A stretch of DNA of 64,000 nucleotides from an uncultured Alistipes sp. GTDB taxonomy: Bacteria; Bacteroidota; Bacteroidia; Bacteroidales; Rikenellaceae. Each line of letters begins with the position of its first letter. Within the stretch, counting starts at the first letter, position 1. The notes beneath the pieces are model-generated. The model saw only the letters and a program-made list of their open reading frames with translations. It searched no databases and was not told where the DNA came from. The stretch is from positions 62,001 to 126,000 of the forward strand of contig CANREN010000001.1 of NCBI GenBank assembly GCA_947629705.1, written 5' to 3'. Positions 40,619 to 50,132 of this stretch are shown here, in pieces. The position numbers and the translations under genes are program-made.

Positions 40619-42100
40619 ATGAATACTCAAACGACACAACAAAAACTGATGACGAACTGGCGTTGGTGGATGTGCGGTCTGCTCTTCGTGGCGACGACCG
40701 TCAACTACATGGACCGCCAGGTTTTGTCGCTTACCTGGAAAGATTTCATCGCGCCCGAATTTCACTGGACGGATGCCGACTACGGTACGATTACCGCTGT
40801 CTTCTCCATCTTCTACGCCGTATGTATGCTCTTCGCCGGCCGTTTCGTCGACTGGATGGGCACCAAGAAGGGGTACCTTTGGGCAATCGGCGTCTGGTCG
40901 ACAGGTGCGTGCGTTCACGCAGCTTGCGGCTGGGCTACGGTTCATATCGAGGGCTACGGCTCGGCAACTGCCATGACGGCCGTAGAGAGCGGTTCGGCTG
41001 CTGCATTGGCCATCGCATCCACCAGCGTATGGCTGTTCCTGGCGGCTCGCTGCATTCTGGCGCTCGGCGAAGCGGGCAACTTCCCCGCCGCCATCAAGGT
41101 AACGGCCGAATATTTCCCAAAAAAAGACCGCGCATTCGCCACTTCGATTTTCAATGCGGGCGCTTCGGTCGGTGCATTGGTCGCTCCGGCGAGCATTCCG
41201 CTGTTGGCGCAGTACTTCAAGGACAAGGGTGTCGGCGGCGGATGGGAGATGGCCTTCCTGATTATCGGTGCGCTGGGGTTCCTGTGGATGGGCTTCTGGC
41301 TTTTCATGTACGATAAACCCGAACAGTCGAAGCATGTGAACAAAGCCGAATTGGATTACATCCATCAAGACGATGCGGAGAAGACGGAAAACGTCCGAAC
41401 AGAGGTGAAAGAGGAAAAGACCATTCCTTTCTGGAAATGTTTCCTCTATCGCCAAACCTGGTCGTTCATCGTCGGCAAATTCTTCACCGATGGCGTATGG
41501 TGGTTCTATCTGTTCTGGGCTCCGGCCTATTTCTCCGACCAGTACGGTTATTCGTCCAGCTCGAGTATGGGTATCGTCTTGATTTTCACGCTTTACATGA
41601 TCGTTACCGTTCTTTCCATCTTCGGCGGTTATCTGCCCAAGCTGTTCGTCGATAAGAAAGGCATGAATCCCTATGCCGGTCGTATGCTGGCCATGTTGAT
41701 CTTCGCGTTCCTGCCTCTGCCCGCGTTGTTCGCACAGAGCGCCGGTGCGATTTCCGTATGGTGGCCCGCCATCATCATCGGTTTGGCCGGTGCCGGACAC
41801 CAGGCATGGTCGGCCAACCTCTTCTCAACCATCGGCGACATGTTCCCCAAATCGGCGATCGCAACCATCACGGGTATCGGCGGTATGGCGGGCGGTGTCG
41901 GCTCGTTCCTTATCAATAAAGGCGCCGGTGCGCTGTTTACGCATTCGGAACAGATGGGGGCGGCATTCCAGTTCCTCGGCTTCGAAGGCAAACAGGCCGG
42001 ATATATGATTATCTTCTGCATTTGTGCAGTGGCCTATTTGGTCGCATGGGCAATCATGAAGACGCTTGTCCCGAAGTATAAACCGATTGTTTTGAAATAA
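40619..42100 (+). CDS. exuT: Hexuronate transporter (MFS)
   Basis: 493 residues, about 12 membrane helices, major facilitator superfamily, anion:cation symporter type. WMCGLLFVATTVNYMDRQVLSLTWKD is the typical ExuT opening (NYMDRQ). An extra stretch of about 30 residues near 100-130 (CGWATVHIEGYGSATAMTA) makes it longer than E. coli ExuT (472). It imports galacturonate and glucuronate with protons across the inner membrane. Its place between eda and uxaB fixes the substrate class. Confidence 0.88.
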   Translation: MNTQTTQQKLMTNWRWWMCGLLFVATTVNYMDRQVLSLTWKDFIAPEFHWTDADYGTITAVFSIFYAVCMLFAGRFVDWMGTKKGYLWAIGVWSTGACVHAACGWATVHIEGYGSATAMTAVESGSAAALAIASTSVWLFLAARCILALGEAGNFPAAIKVTAEYFPKKDRAFATSIFNAGASVGALVAPASIPLLAQYFKDKGVGGGWEMAFLIIGALGFLWMGFWLFMYDKPEQSKHVNKAELDYIHQDDAEKTENVRTEVKEEKTIPFWKCFLYRQTWSFIVGKFFTDGVWWFYLFWAPAYFSDQYGYSSSSSMGIVLIFTLYMIVTVLSIFGGYLPKLFVDKKGMNPYAGRMLAMLIFAFLPLPALFAQSAGAISVWWPAIIIGLAGAGHQAWSANLFSTIGDMFPKSAIATITGIGGMAGGVGSFLINKGAGALFTHSEQMGAAFQFLGFEGKQAGYMIIFCICAVAYLVAWAIMKTLVPKYKPIVLK

Positions 42101-42120
42101 CCTAAATACCTATTATAGCG

Positions 42121-43578
42121 ATGATCAAGCAAATCAATAAATCGACGGTCGAGAAGGTCGAGCGTCCCGTAAAAATCCTTCAATTCGGCGAAGGCAACTT
42201 CCTGCGTGCATTCGTCGACTGGCAGATCGATATCGCCAACGAAGAAGGCGTCATGAATGCCGGTGTTGCCATCTGCCAGCCCATCCTCGATCCCGAGCAC
42301 AAAGTGCTGGGCATGATCGACCTGCTGCACAAACAGGACAACCTCTATCACGTCTACTTGGAAGGTATCGAGAACAAACAGCCCAAAAAGGATATCCGTT
42401 TGGTAAAGAGCGTGATGGATTCGTTCAATCCCTATGTGGATTACGAGAAATACGAGCACTATTTCCTCTCGCCCGAGTTGAAAATCACCATCTCGAACAC
42501 GACCGAAGCCGGTATCCGCTACGAGGAGGGCGACGATCTGACTGCCCGTCCGCCGAAATCGTATCCGGCCAAGATGACGGCTTTGCTCTACAAGCGTTTC
42601 AAGCATTTCAACGGCGATCCGACGAAGGGTCTCTGCATCATCTGCTGCGAATTGATCGAGAACAACGGTTCGACGCTGCACGAATACGTCATCAAACATG
42701 CGCAATACCACAAGTTGGGGCAGGATTTCATCGACTGGGTCGAACGGAACTGCCACTTCTGCGACACGTTGGTAGACCGCATCGTCCCGGGCTTCCCGCG
42801 CGATACCATCAACGAAATCAAGGAGGAGATCGGTTACGATGACAATTTAGTCGTTAAAGCCGAGTTGTATCACCTGTGGGCGATCGGCGGTGCCGGTTAC
42901 AAGGAGGTGATGAAGGAGCTGCCGTTGGACAAGGCCGGTCTGCATGTGATTTTCATGCCCTCCATCAAGCAGTTCCGCGACAAGAAAGTCCGTATTCTGA
43001 ACGGTTCGCACACCGGTATGGTGCCCATCGCTTTGCGCATGGGGTGCGAGACGGTGATGGACGCCTTCAATACGCCCGATATCGAAAAGTTCATCAACGA
43101 CATGGTAGCCGAAGAGGTCATCCCGATGATCGAAGAGGATCAGGCCGAGTTGAAGCAGTTCGCTGCCGGTATCCTGGAGCGTTTCTACAACCCCTTCATC
43201 AAGCACCTGCTGAAATCCATTTCGCTCAATTCGCTGTCGAAGTGGGAGGCCCGCAACTATCCGACGGTCAAGGACAACTGGTTCAAGGCCCACAAGCTGG
43301 CCCGGCACGAATGCTTCACGTTCGCCGCTTTGATGAGCCTTTACAGCCCGAAAAGCGGGTTCGAACCCGATGATACGAAAGAATTCGTGGATTACATTCG
43401 TGCGAACTGGGATTCGCAGGATTTGGACGCCACGATTTCCAAGATCGTCCGGGAGAGCGGCATCTTCACGGTCGACTTCTCCGAGGTTCCGGGCTTTGTC
43501 GCTGCGGTTGCCGGTTATCTCCGCGATATCGAGGAGTCGGGCATGGCGGCTGCTCTGAAAAAGTTTCTGAATAAGTAA
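42121..43578 (+). CDS. uxaB: Tagaturonate reductase (altronate oxidoreductase)
   Basis: 485 residues, mannitol-dehydrogenase/UxaB family. VKILQFGEGNFLRAFVDWQIDIAN is the nucleotide-binding N-terminus, KVRILNGSHTGMVPIALRMG the catalytic region (Asn-Gly-x-His), and a helical C-terminal domain follows. It reduces tagaturonate to altronate with NADH. 20 bases after exuT, and followed by a strong hairpin. Confidence 0.93.
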   Translation: MIKQINKSTVEKVERPVKILQFGEGNFLRAFVDWQIDIANEEGVMNAGVAICQPILDPEHKVLGMIDLLHKQDNLYHVYLEGIENKQPKKDIRLVKSVMDSFNPYVDYEKYEHYFLSPELKITISNTTEAGIRYEEGDDLTARPPKSYPAKMTALLYKRFKHFNGDPTKGLCIICCELIENNGSTLHEYVIKHAQYHKLGQDFIDWVERNCHFCDTLVDRIVPGFPRDTINEIKEEIGYDDNLVVKAELYHLWAIGGAGYKEVMKELPLDKAGLHVIFMPSIKQFRDKKVRILNGSHTGMVPIALRMGCETVMDAFNTPDIEKFINDMVAEEVIPMIEEDQAELKQFAAGILERFYNPFIKHLLKSISLNSLSKWEARNYPTVKDNWFKAHKLARHECFTFAALMSLYSPKSGFEPDDTKEFVDYIRANWDSQDLDATISKIVRESGIFTVDFSEVPGFVAAVAGYLRDIEESGMAAALKKFLNK

Positions 43579-43592
43579 TCGAATCGATCGAC

Positions 43593-43639
43593 GGGGTGGA
43601 GTCTGCTTTTCTCGGAAAGGCGAGCTCCGCCTCTTTTTT
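43593..43639 (+). terminator. Terminator-like hairpin between uxaB and uxaA
   Basis: A 19-base stem with several G-T pairs (43593-43611 with 43615-43633) around TCG, then TTTTTT (43634-43639). The uxaA ATG is only 11 bases further on, leaving no room for a promoter. Confidence 0.75.
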
Positions 43640-43650
43640 ACAGTTGGAAT

Positions 43651-45141
43651 ATGAAGCGATTTTTGAAAATCAATGCGGCGGACAATGTGGCCGTGGCTTT
43701 GGCCGATGAGCTGCACAAAGGCGAGACCCTCGAGGTCGATGGGGCGAGGATCACTTTGCAGGAGGATATTCAGCGCGGTCATAAGGTCGCTTTGCGCGAT
43801 ATCGCCGAGGGCGAAAACGTCATCAAATACGGTTATCCGATCGGACATGCGACGGCGCCCATTCCGCAGGGGGCGTGGATCCATTCCCACAATCTGAAAA
43901 CCAACCTGCACGACGATCTGGAATACACCTATTCGCCGAAAGTCTACGATATAGCCGTTCCGAAAACCGATCGGAAGGTGATGGGGTATTTGCGCAGGAA
44001 CAACACGATGGGCATCCGCAACGAATTGTGGATCGTGCCGTCGGTGGGGTGCGTCAACGGACAGGCGCAGGCGATCGCGGCCCGCGTCAAGGCCGAATGC
44101 GACTGCTCGCATCTCGATGACGTGCGGGTCTATACGCACAATTACGGCTGCTCGCAGTTGGGCGATGACCATGCGAATACCCGGAAAGCATTGGCCGCCT
44201 TGATCAAGCATCCCAATGCCGGAGCGGTGTTGGTATTGGGGCTCGGATGCGAAAACAACCAGGTTTCGGCACTCAAGGAGGTGATCGGCGAATGGGACGA
44301 CGAGCGGGTGAAATTCCTGATCGCGCAGGAGGTCGAAGATGAAATTCAGACCGGATTCGAAATCTGCCGCGAATTGGTCGAGAAGACGAAACAGGATAAA
44401 CGGCAGCCGCTGCCGCTTTCGTACCTGCGGATCGGTTTGAAGTGCGGCGGATCGGACGGTTTTTCGGGCATTACGGCCAATCCGTTGGCGGGGCTCTTCT
44501 CCGACTGGCTGATTGCCCAGGGGGGTACGACCGTGCTGACCGAGGTGCCCGAGATGTTCGGCGCCGAAACGATTCTGATGGATCGCGCGACCGACCGCAA
44601 GGTGTTCGAACAGACGGTCTGCCTGATCAACGACTTCAAAGGCTATTTCCGAAAGTACGACCAGCCCATCTACGAAAACCCTTCGCCCGGCAACAAGAAA
44701 GGCGGCATCACGACCTTGGAGGAGAAGTCGTTGGGCTGCGTGCAGAAGGGCGGCGCCCAGCCGGTGGTCGACGTGTTGAGTTATGCCCAGCCGATCGTGA
44801 AACAGGGATTGAATCTGTTGCAGGCTCCTGGCAACGACCTCGTGGCGGCTTCGGCCCTGGCGTTGTCGGGGTGCCAGATGGTGCTGTTCACCACGGGACG
44901 CGGCACGCCGTTCGGCTCGTTCGTCCCGACGATGAAAATCTCGACCAATACGCAGCTGTCGAAATTCAAATCCAACTGGATCGATTTCAACGCCGGTTCG
45001 CTTGTCGAGGACGAGGAGCCGCAGGCCGTGCTCGACCGCTTCATCGAGAAGATTCTTGCGACTGCCGACGGCGAACAGCTGAAGCATGAGCAGACCGGCT
45101 TCAAGGAAGTGGCGATTTTTAAGACCGGAGTAACGCTTTGA
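43651..45141 (+). CDS. uxaA: Altronate dehydratase
   Basis: 496 residues, UxaA size. N-terminal SAF domain with IPQGAWIHSHNL near 70-81, then the dehydratase body with YLRRNNTMGIRNELWIVPSVGCVN, HNYGCSQLGDDH, LGLGCENNQ and the GGITTLEEKSLGCVQKGG segment. It dehydrates altronate to KDG using Fe2+. Its stop TGA overlaps the ATG of the pectin esterase (TGATG), tying the cytosolic enzyme to a secreted one by translation. Confidence 0.95.
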   Translation: MKRFLKINAADNVAVALADELHKGETLEVDGARITLQEDIQRGHKVALRDIAEGENVIKYGYPIGHATAPIPQGAWIHSHNLKTNLHDDLEYTYSPKVYDIAVPKTDRKVMGYLRRNNTMGIRNELWIVPSVGCVNGQAQAIAARVKAECDCSHLDDVRVYTHNYGCSQLGDDHANTRKALAALIKHPNAGAVLVLGLGCENNQVSALKEVIGEWDDERVKFLIAQEVEDEIQTGFEICRELVEKTKQDKRQPLPLSYLRIGLKCGGSDGFSGITANPLAGLFSDWLIAQGGTTVLTEVPEMFGAETILMDRATDRKVFEQTVCLINDFKGYFRKYDQPIYENPSPGNKKGGITTLEEKSLGCVQKGGAQPVVDVLSYAQPIVKQGLNLLQAPGNDLVAASALALSGCQMVLFTTGRGTPFGSFVPTMKISTNTQLSKFKSNWIDFNAGSLVEDEEPQAVLDRFIEKILATADGEQLKHEQTGFKEVAIFKTGVTL

Positions 45142-46193
45142 TGAGTATGAACCGACTGATTGCATTGCTGCTGCTCGCTTGCACGGCCGTCGTTCCCGCA
45201 TGCGCCAAAAACGGCGAATACGTGGTCGATTGCACCGGAAAAGGCGATTTCGAGACCATTCAAGCCTGTTTCGATGCGCTTCCCTCCAAATCGGAGGGGT
45301 GGCGCATCGTGCGCATCCGGCCCGGAGTCTATCGCGAAAAACTCACGCTCGACGTCTACAAAGACAAAGTCGCCCTCGTCGGTACGGGGCAATCGCCCGA
45401 AGCCGTGCGCATCGTTTGGAACGATTTCTCGGGAAAGGTCGTCGACGGGTACGAAATGACCACTTACGACAGTTACACCTTTTCGGTGCAGGCCGACGAC
45501 GTCTTTTTGCAGAATCTGACGATCGAGAACGATGCCGGTCGGGTAGGGCAGGCGGTCGCACTCGAAACGCGGGGCGATCGCATCTGGATCGACCATTGCC
45601 GGTTGGTGGGGAATCAAGACACGTTCTTCCCGAAAAACTACGTCGCGCGGGTTTGGGTAACCTACAGCTATATCGAAGGGACGACCGATTTCATCTTCGG
45701 CCCCTCGATCGTGGTTTTTGACGATTGCCTAATTCATTGCAAGTCGGACAGTTATATCACGGCAGCATCGACCACCGAACGCAACGAATACGGCTATGTG
45801 TTCCGCGATTGCCGGGTTACGACGGATCCGCAGGTTACGAAGCTCTTTTTGGGACGTCCGTGGAAATCGACGGCCCGCACCGTATGGATGCGCTGCGAGC
45901 TGCCGGCGGCGATCCGGCCCGAGGGGTGGCATAACTGGCGCGACCCGGCCCGCGAAAAGAGCTCGTTCTACGCCGAATGGCGTTGCACGGGTTCGGGCGC
46001 CGACCGGAGCGGACGGGTGCCGTGGTCGCACGAATTGACGGATGAAACGGCGGCCGAATACACCGATGCGCGGATTTTTGCCAAAAAGACCGGTTCGGAG
46101 CAGTTTCACGACGATTGGACACCGCTCTCGAACGAATATTTGTCGGCATTGCTCGATCGGAACCTCGCCTACGGCCGTGCCGAAATCCGATGA
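45141..46193 (+). CDS. Pectin methylesterase (CE8)
   Basis: 350 residues from the ATG at 45141, which overlaps the uxaA stop. Signal peptide residues 1-23. Right-handed beta-helix of carbohydrate esterase family 8 with the catalytic set: GNQDTFF (Gln), GTTDFIFG (Asp), VVFDDC (Asp) and FLGRPWKSTARTVWM (Arg-Pro-Trp). It removes methyl esters from homogalacturonan or oligogalacturonides, most likely in the periplasm, preparing them for further breakdown. The GH43 gene begins 15 bases later. Confidence 0.93.
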   Translation: MSMNRLIALLLLACTAVVPACAKNGEYVVDCTGKGDFETIQACFDALPSKSEGWRIVRIRPGVYREKLTLDVYKDKVALVGTGQSPEAVRIVWNDFSGKVVDGYEMTTYDSYTFSVQADDVFLQNLTIENDAGRVGQAVALETRGDRIWIDHCRLVGNQDTFFPKNYVARVWVTYSYIEGTTDFIFGPSIVVFDDCLIHCKSDSYITAASTTERNEYGYVFRDCRVTTDPQVTKLFLGRPWKSTARTVWMRCELPAAIRPEGWHNWRDPAREKSSFYAEWRCTGSGADRSGRVPWSHELTDETAAEYTDARIFAKKTGSEQFHDDWTPLSNEYLSALLDRNLAYGRAEIR

Positions 46194-46208
46194 ACACCAT
46201 TAACTTAA

Positions 46209-47840
46209 ATGAAACAGATGAAAAAATTTTTAACCGTATGTCTGCTGTTCGCCGTCGGGCTCGCGCCGGCTCAATCGGTTTGGGTGTCCGATCTGGGGAG
46301 TAGCAAATACAGGAATCCGGTGCTTTTCGCCGACTATTCCGATCCCGATCTGATCCGCACGGGCAACGATTACTGGATGACGGCCTCGTCGTTCAACTGC
46401 GTGCCCGGATTGCCGATTCTGCATTCGACCGACCTCGTCAACTGGGAGCTGGTCAACTATGCGCTTCCGCGCATGTACGATGCGGCTTTCGATGCCCCCT
46501 CGCACGGCAACGGCGTCTGGGCGCCCGCCATTCGCTTCCACGACGGATGGTATTACATCTATTGGGGCGATCCCGACCGCGGCGTTTATATGGTGCGGAC
46601 GCAAGACCCGCGAGGCTCCTGGTCGGAACCGGTATTGGTAAAGGCCGCCCAAGGCATCATCGACACCTGTCCGTTGTGGGATGAGGACGGCCGCGCCTAT
46701 ATGGTGCATGGCTGGGCCGGTTCGCGTGCCGGATTCAAAAGCGTGTTGAGCGTCTCCGAGATGACACCCGACGGGACGGCCCTGATCGGCGAGGAGGTCT
46801 TGATTTTCGACGGTCATGATGCCCATCCGACGGTCGAAGGGCCCAAATTCTACAAACGCAACGGTTATTACTACGTTTTCGCTCCCGCAGGCGGGGTGAA
46901 ACCCGGTTGGCAGATCGTTCTGCGTTCGAAATCGCCCTGGGGCCCATACGAATGCCGCACGGTCTTGCATCAGGGCGGAACTTCGGTGCCCGGGCCGCAT
47001 CAGGGTGCCTGGATTGATGACGTGGAAGGCAATGCGTGGTTCATGCACTTCGACGATCGCTACGCTTACGGCCGCATTCTCCATTTGCAGCCGATGACCT
47101 GGTCGGAGGATGATTGGTGCATCATCGGGGTCGATCGCAACGACGACGGCATCGGCGAACCGGTGGAACAGTGGCAGAAACCGGCTTCGCATGGGAAGAG
47201 CGCGGTGAAAGCACCCGTCGAAAACGACGAATTTGCCGGACGGACGCTCGGATTGCAATGGCAATGGCACGCCAATCCGCAAACCGGCTGGTATTTTACC
47301 GATCCGACCGACGGTGAATTGCGCATGAACTGCGTACGGAATCCGGAGGGCTGGAAAAATCTGTGGGATACGCCCAATCTGTTGTTGCAGAAGGTAACGG
47401 CTCCTGACTGCACCTACACGACGAAAATCGACTTCCGCGAAGCGTATGAAGGCGATCGGGCCGGCTTGGTGATGATGGGACAGGATTATGCGCTGGTCGG
47501 CGTGGAATACCGCGACGGCCGGTTGTCGCTCGTGCAGATCGAATGCCTCCAAGCGAACAAAGGCAAGTCTGAACAGGTCAATGCGACAGTGCCGTTTGCC
47601 GGCGGGTCGGTGTGGCTGCGATGCCGGATTGCCTGGAAAATGGATGAGAAACAGATTCCGCAAATGCACTGCCAGTTCGCATACAGTCTGAACGGCAAGA
47701 AATTCATGGAGATCGGCAAACCGTTCATTGCCCGCGAAGGACAATGGATCGGGGCCAAGATCGGGTATTTCGCCACGGCCGAAATCAAGAAAAACGACGG
47801 CGGCCGGATGGACATCGACTGGTTCCATGTAACGAAATAG
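46209..47840 (+). CDS. GH43-family glycoside hydrolase with C-terminal beta-sandwich
   Basis: 543 residues. Signal peptide about residues 1-22. Five-bladed propeller of GH43 at residues 30-320 with the catalytic trio: DYSDPDLIR (base Asp), IIDTCPLWDEDGRAYMVHG (Asp) and HPTVEGPKFYKRNGYYY (acid Glu). Residues 340-543 form the concanavalin-like domain usual in GH43 enzymes (QWQWHANP, RAGLVMMGQDYALVGV). Such enzymes release arabinose, xylose or galactose from side chains; in this locus an arabinan or rhamnogalacturonan side-chain role is likely. Last gene of the plus-strand uronate series. Confidence 0.9.
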   Translation: MKQMKKFLTVCLLFAVGLAPAQSVWVSDLGSSKYRNPVLFADYSDPDLIRTGNDYWMTASSFNCVPGLPILHSTDLVNWELVNYALPRMYDAAFDAPSHGNGVWAPAIRFHDGWYYIYWGDPDRGVYMVRTQDPRGSWSEPVLVKAAQGIIDTCPLWDEDGRAYMVHGWAGSRAGFKSVLSVSEMTPDGTALIGEEVLIFDGHDAHPTVEGPKFYKRNGYYYVFAPAGGVKPGWQIVLRSKSPWGPYECRTVLHQGGTSVPGPHQGAWIDDVEGNAWFMHFDDRYAYGRILHLQPMTWSEDDWCIIGVDRNDDGIGEPVEQWQKPASHGKSAVKAPVENDEFAGRTLGLQWQWHANPQTGWYFTDPTDGELRMNCVRNPEGWKNLWDTPNLLLQKVTAPDCTYTTKIDFREAYEGDRAGLVMMGQDYALVGVEYRDGRLSLVQIECLQANKGKSEQVNATVPFAGGSVWLRCRIAWKMDEKQIPQMHCQFAYSLNGKKFMEIGKPFIAREGQWIGAKIGYFATAEIKKNDGGRMDIDWFHVTK

Positions 47841-47882
47841 CGCGCCTCCTTCATAACGAAAAGCATCGCCCCTGCGAATGAA

Positions 47883-49202
47883 TTACAGCGCCTTGCGGTA
47901 AATCGTCCGCAGCCTGTCCGAAAGATAGTATTGCAGAACGCCGCGCAGAAACATGTAGAGCGTGAACGCCAGCCACAGCGCATCGTTGCCGATGAACCGA
48001 TAACCTCCGTAATATACGGCGAAGTAGGCGGCGGTGGCCAAAAACATCGAGTTGCGCATGATGCGGGTTTCGGTTGCGCCGACCATGATTCCATCCATGA
48101 TGAAGGGCATCGTACAGGCAAGCGGAATGAGTATGATCCAGATGATATACCGGCCGGCGGTGTCGATGATCTGGGCGGCATTTGCGGTGTCGCTGACGAA
48201 CAGGGCGAGCAGATCGTGCCGCCCCACGAGATAGATGCCTACGAAAACGGCCGAAACAGCCGATCCCCAAAGCAAACACCCGCGGATGCTTTTTTGCAGG
48301 CGGATCGCCTTGCGCGCACCGATGAATCGGCCCGTAAGCGCTTCGGCGGCATAGGCGAACCCATCGTTCATATAGGAAAAGAGCGTGAAAAGCTGCAATA
48401 GCACGGTGTTGACAGCCAGCAGATTCGGATCATCCATCCGGGCGGAGGCGCCGGTGAAGAAGGTGTAGACGATCACGATGCAGAAGGTGCGGAGAATGAT
48501 GTCCCGATTGATCGAGAAAAAGGTTTTCAGGCGCTTCAGATCGAACACCTCCGCCCAGTCGATCGGCGTCAGCACGCAGTGAAATTTTCCTATCAGCAGC
48601 ACGATGGCGAATAGGACGCCCGTCCATTGGGCCAGCACCGAAGCATAGGCGATTCCGACGATACCGAGATCGAAACCGAATGCGAACCACAGGCTGCACG
48701 CGATATGAATGACATTGACCGTAATGGCCGTAAACATCGGAATCACGGCGTTCTGCATACCGGTGAACCAGCCGTTGAGCCCGAAGAGCAGGATACCGGC
48801 GGGCACGGCCCAGATTCGCGCGTAGTAGTAGGCGCGGGTCATTTCGTCTCCGTTCATGGCCCACAGGGCGAGCTTGCCGATGGGCGACTGCAAGGCAAGG
48901 GTCAGCAAGCCCATTGCAATCGCGACGACCACCGCCCGCGCCAGCATGTGGGTGCATTCCCGAAAATCGCCGGCGCCGAATGCCTGCGCCGTCAATCCGC
49001 TGGTTCCCATACGCACGAACGAACAGTTCCAATAGATGAAGTTGAAAATCGACACGCCGATGGCCAACGCTCCGATCGTTGCGGTCGAATCCGTTCCCCA
49101 ATGTCCGGCGATGGCGGTCGAGGCGATGCCCATCAACGGCACGGTAATGTTCGACACGATATTCGGCAGCGCCAAGCGCAATATCTCACGATTGATCTGC
49201 AT
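47883..49202 (-). CDS. MATE-family efflux transporter
   Basis: 439 residues from the ATG at 49202 (MQINREILRLALPNIVSNITVPLMG), preceded by AGAGG; 64 extra in-frame codons upstream run through the promoter and terminator and are rejected. Twelve hydrophobic helices with the MATE repeats (LALPNIVSNITVPLMGIAST in the first half, FVDRLLAVNT-like region LLAVNTVLLQLFTLFSYMNDGFAYAAEAL in the second). Probably a cation-coupled exporter of the DinF-like branch; substrate unknown. It sits between the two arms of the uronate locus, with no obvious link to it. Confidence 0.88.
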   Translation of the reverse strand: MQINREILRLALPNIVSNITVPLMGIASTAIAGHWGTDSTATIGALAIGVSIFNFIYWNCSFVRMGTSGLTAQAFGAGDFRECTHMLARAVVVAIAMGLLTLALQSPIGKLALWAMNGDEMTRAYYYARIWAVPAGILLFGLNGWFTGMQNAVIPMFTAITVNVIHIACSLWFAFGFDLGIVGIAYASVLAQWTGVLFAIVLLIGKFHCVLTPIDWAEVFDLKRLKTFFSINRDIILRTFCIVIVYTFFTGASARMDDPNLLAVNTVLLQLFTLFSYMNDGFAYAAEALTGRFIGARKAIRLQKSIRGCLLWGSAVSAVFVGIYLVGRHDLLALFVSDTANAAQIIDTAGRYIIWIILIPLACTMPFIMDGIMVGATETRIMRNSMFLATAAYFAVYYGGYRFIGNDALWLAFTLYMFLRGVLQYYLSDRLRTIYRKAL

Positions 49203-49227
49203 AGACTGTACCTCTTCTTTGAAAGTG

Positions 49228-49235
49228 CAAAGATA
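49228..49235 (-). promoter_or_regulatory. -7 element for the MATE gene
   Basis: TATCTTTG on the minus strand, 25 bases before the ATG at 49202. No good -33 box: the hairpin ending kduD occupies that position. Confidence 0.55.
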
Positions 49236-49244
49236 ATAGAAAAT

Positions 49245-49275
49245 AAGGATGATTGCTTCGAAAGCAATCATCCTT
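49245..49275 (-). terminator. Terminator after kduI-kduD
   Basis: AAGGATGATTGCTT (49245-49258) pairs perfectly with AAGCAATCATCCTT (49262-49275) around CGA, followed on the minus strand by ATTTTC. Confidence 0.8.
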
Positions 49276-49314
49276 CGAACGGGCAGGGCATGTTCCGCCC
49301 TTCGCGGACAGGAG

Positions 49315-50109
49315 CTATTTCGGTTGTTTGCCGATATAAGCGAGGATACCGCCGTCGACGTAAAGCACGTGGCCGTTGACGAAGTTCGAAGCATCCGAAG
49401 CCAAGAACACGGCGGGGCCCATCAGATCCTCGGGCGTACCCCAGCGGGCGGCCGGCGTCTTGGCGACGATGAACGCATCGAACGGATGGCGCGAACCGTC
49501 GGGCTGCTTTTCACGCAGCGGGGCGGTTTGCGGCGTTGCGATATAACCCGGGCCGATACCGTTGCACTGGATGTTGTATTCGCCGTATTCCGATGCAATG
49601 TTGCGGGTCAGCATCTTCAGACCGCCTTTCGCTGCGGCATAAGCCGATACGGTTTCGCGGCCCAATTCCGACATCATCGAGCAGATATTGATGATTTTGC
49701 CGTGGCCCTTCCTGATCATCGACGGGATGACTGCCTTCGCAACGATGAACGGTGCGTTCAGATCGACGTCGACCACCTGACGGAACTGTTCAGCCGTCAT
49801 TTCGGTCATCGGGATTCGTTTGATGATACCGGCGTTGTTCACCAGAATGTCGATGACACCCACCTCTTTTTCGATCTTCGCCACGAGCTCGTTCACCTGC
49901 GCTTCGCTCGTTACATCGCATACATACCCCTTGGCGTCGATGCCCTCGGCCTTATAGGCGGCCAGTCCTTTGTCTACGAGCTCCTGTTTGATGTCGTTGA
50001 AGACGATTTTTGCACCTTGCCGGGCGAACGCCGTCGCCAGCGCGAAACCGATTCCGTAAGAAGCGCCCGTAACGAGCGCTACCTTGCCTTCCAATGAAAA
50101 GTTTACCAT
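49315..50109 (-). CDS. kduD: KduD-type short-chain dehydrogenase (2-dehydro-3-deoxygluconate dehydrogenase / gluconate 5-dehydrogenase family)
   Basis: 264 residues. SDR motifs: VTGASYGIG near 14-22, NNAG at about 90 and the catalytic SMMSELGRETVSAYAAAK (Ser, Tyr, Lys). Database names for close relatives vary between KduD and gluconate 5-dehydrogenase. Pairing with kduI 23 bases upstream favours reduction of 2,5-diketo-3-deoxygluconate to KDG, which then enters through KdgK and Eda. A perfect hairpin ends the unit. Confidence 0.85.
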   Translation of the reverse strand: MVNFSLEGKVALVTGASYGIGFALATAFARQGAKIVFNDIKQELVDKGLAAYKAEGIDAKGYVCDVTSEAQVNELVAKIEKEVGVIDILVNNAGIIKRIPMTEMTAEQFRQVVDVDLNAPFIVAKAVIPSMIRKGHGKIINICSMMSELGRETVSAYAAAKGGLKMLTRNIASEYGEYNIQCNGIGPGYIATPQTAPLREKQPDGSRHPFDAFIVAKTPAARWGTPEDLMGPAVFLASDASNFVNGHVLYVDGGILAYIGKQPK

Positions 50110-50132
50110 TTTCTGTCAGTATTAATGGGTTG

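Noticed and set aside
39254..41800. 848-codon minus-strand frame across kdgK, eda and exuT
   Set aside because: It spans three well-recognised genes and a terminator hairpin on the other strand; no family recognised. Other long frames (24310-26685, 42847-45201, 37223-38794) are rejected for the same reason.
49203..49394. N-terminal extension of the MATE gene by 64 codons
   Set aside because: It runs through the kduD terminator and the end of kduD; ATG at 49202 follows AGAGG and opens with a normal MATE N-terminus.
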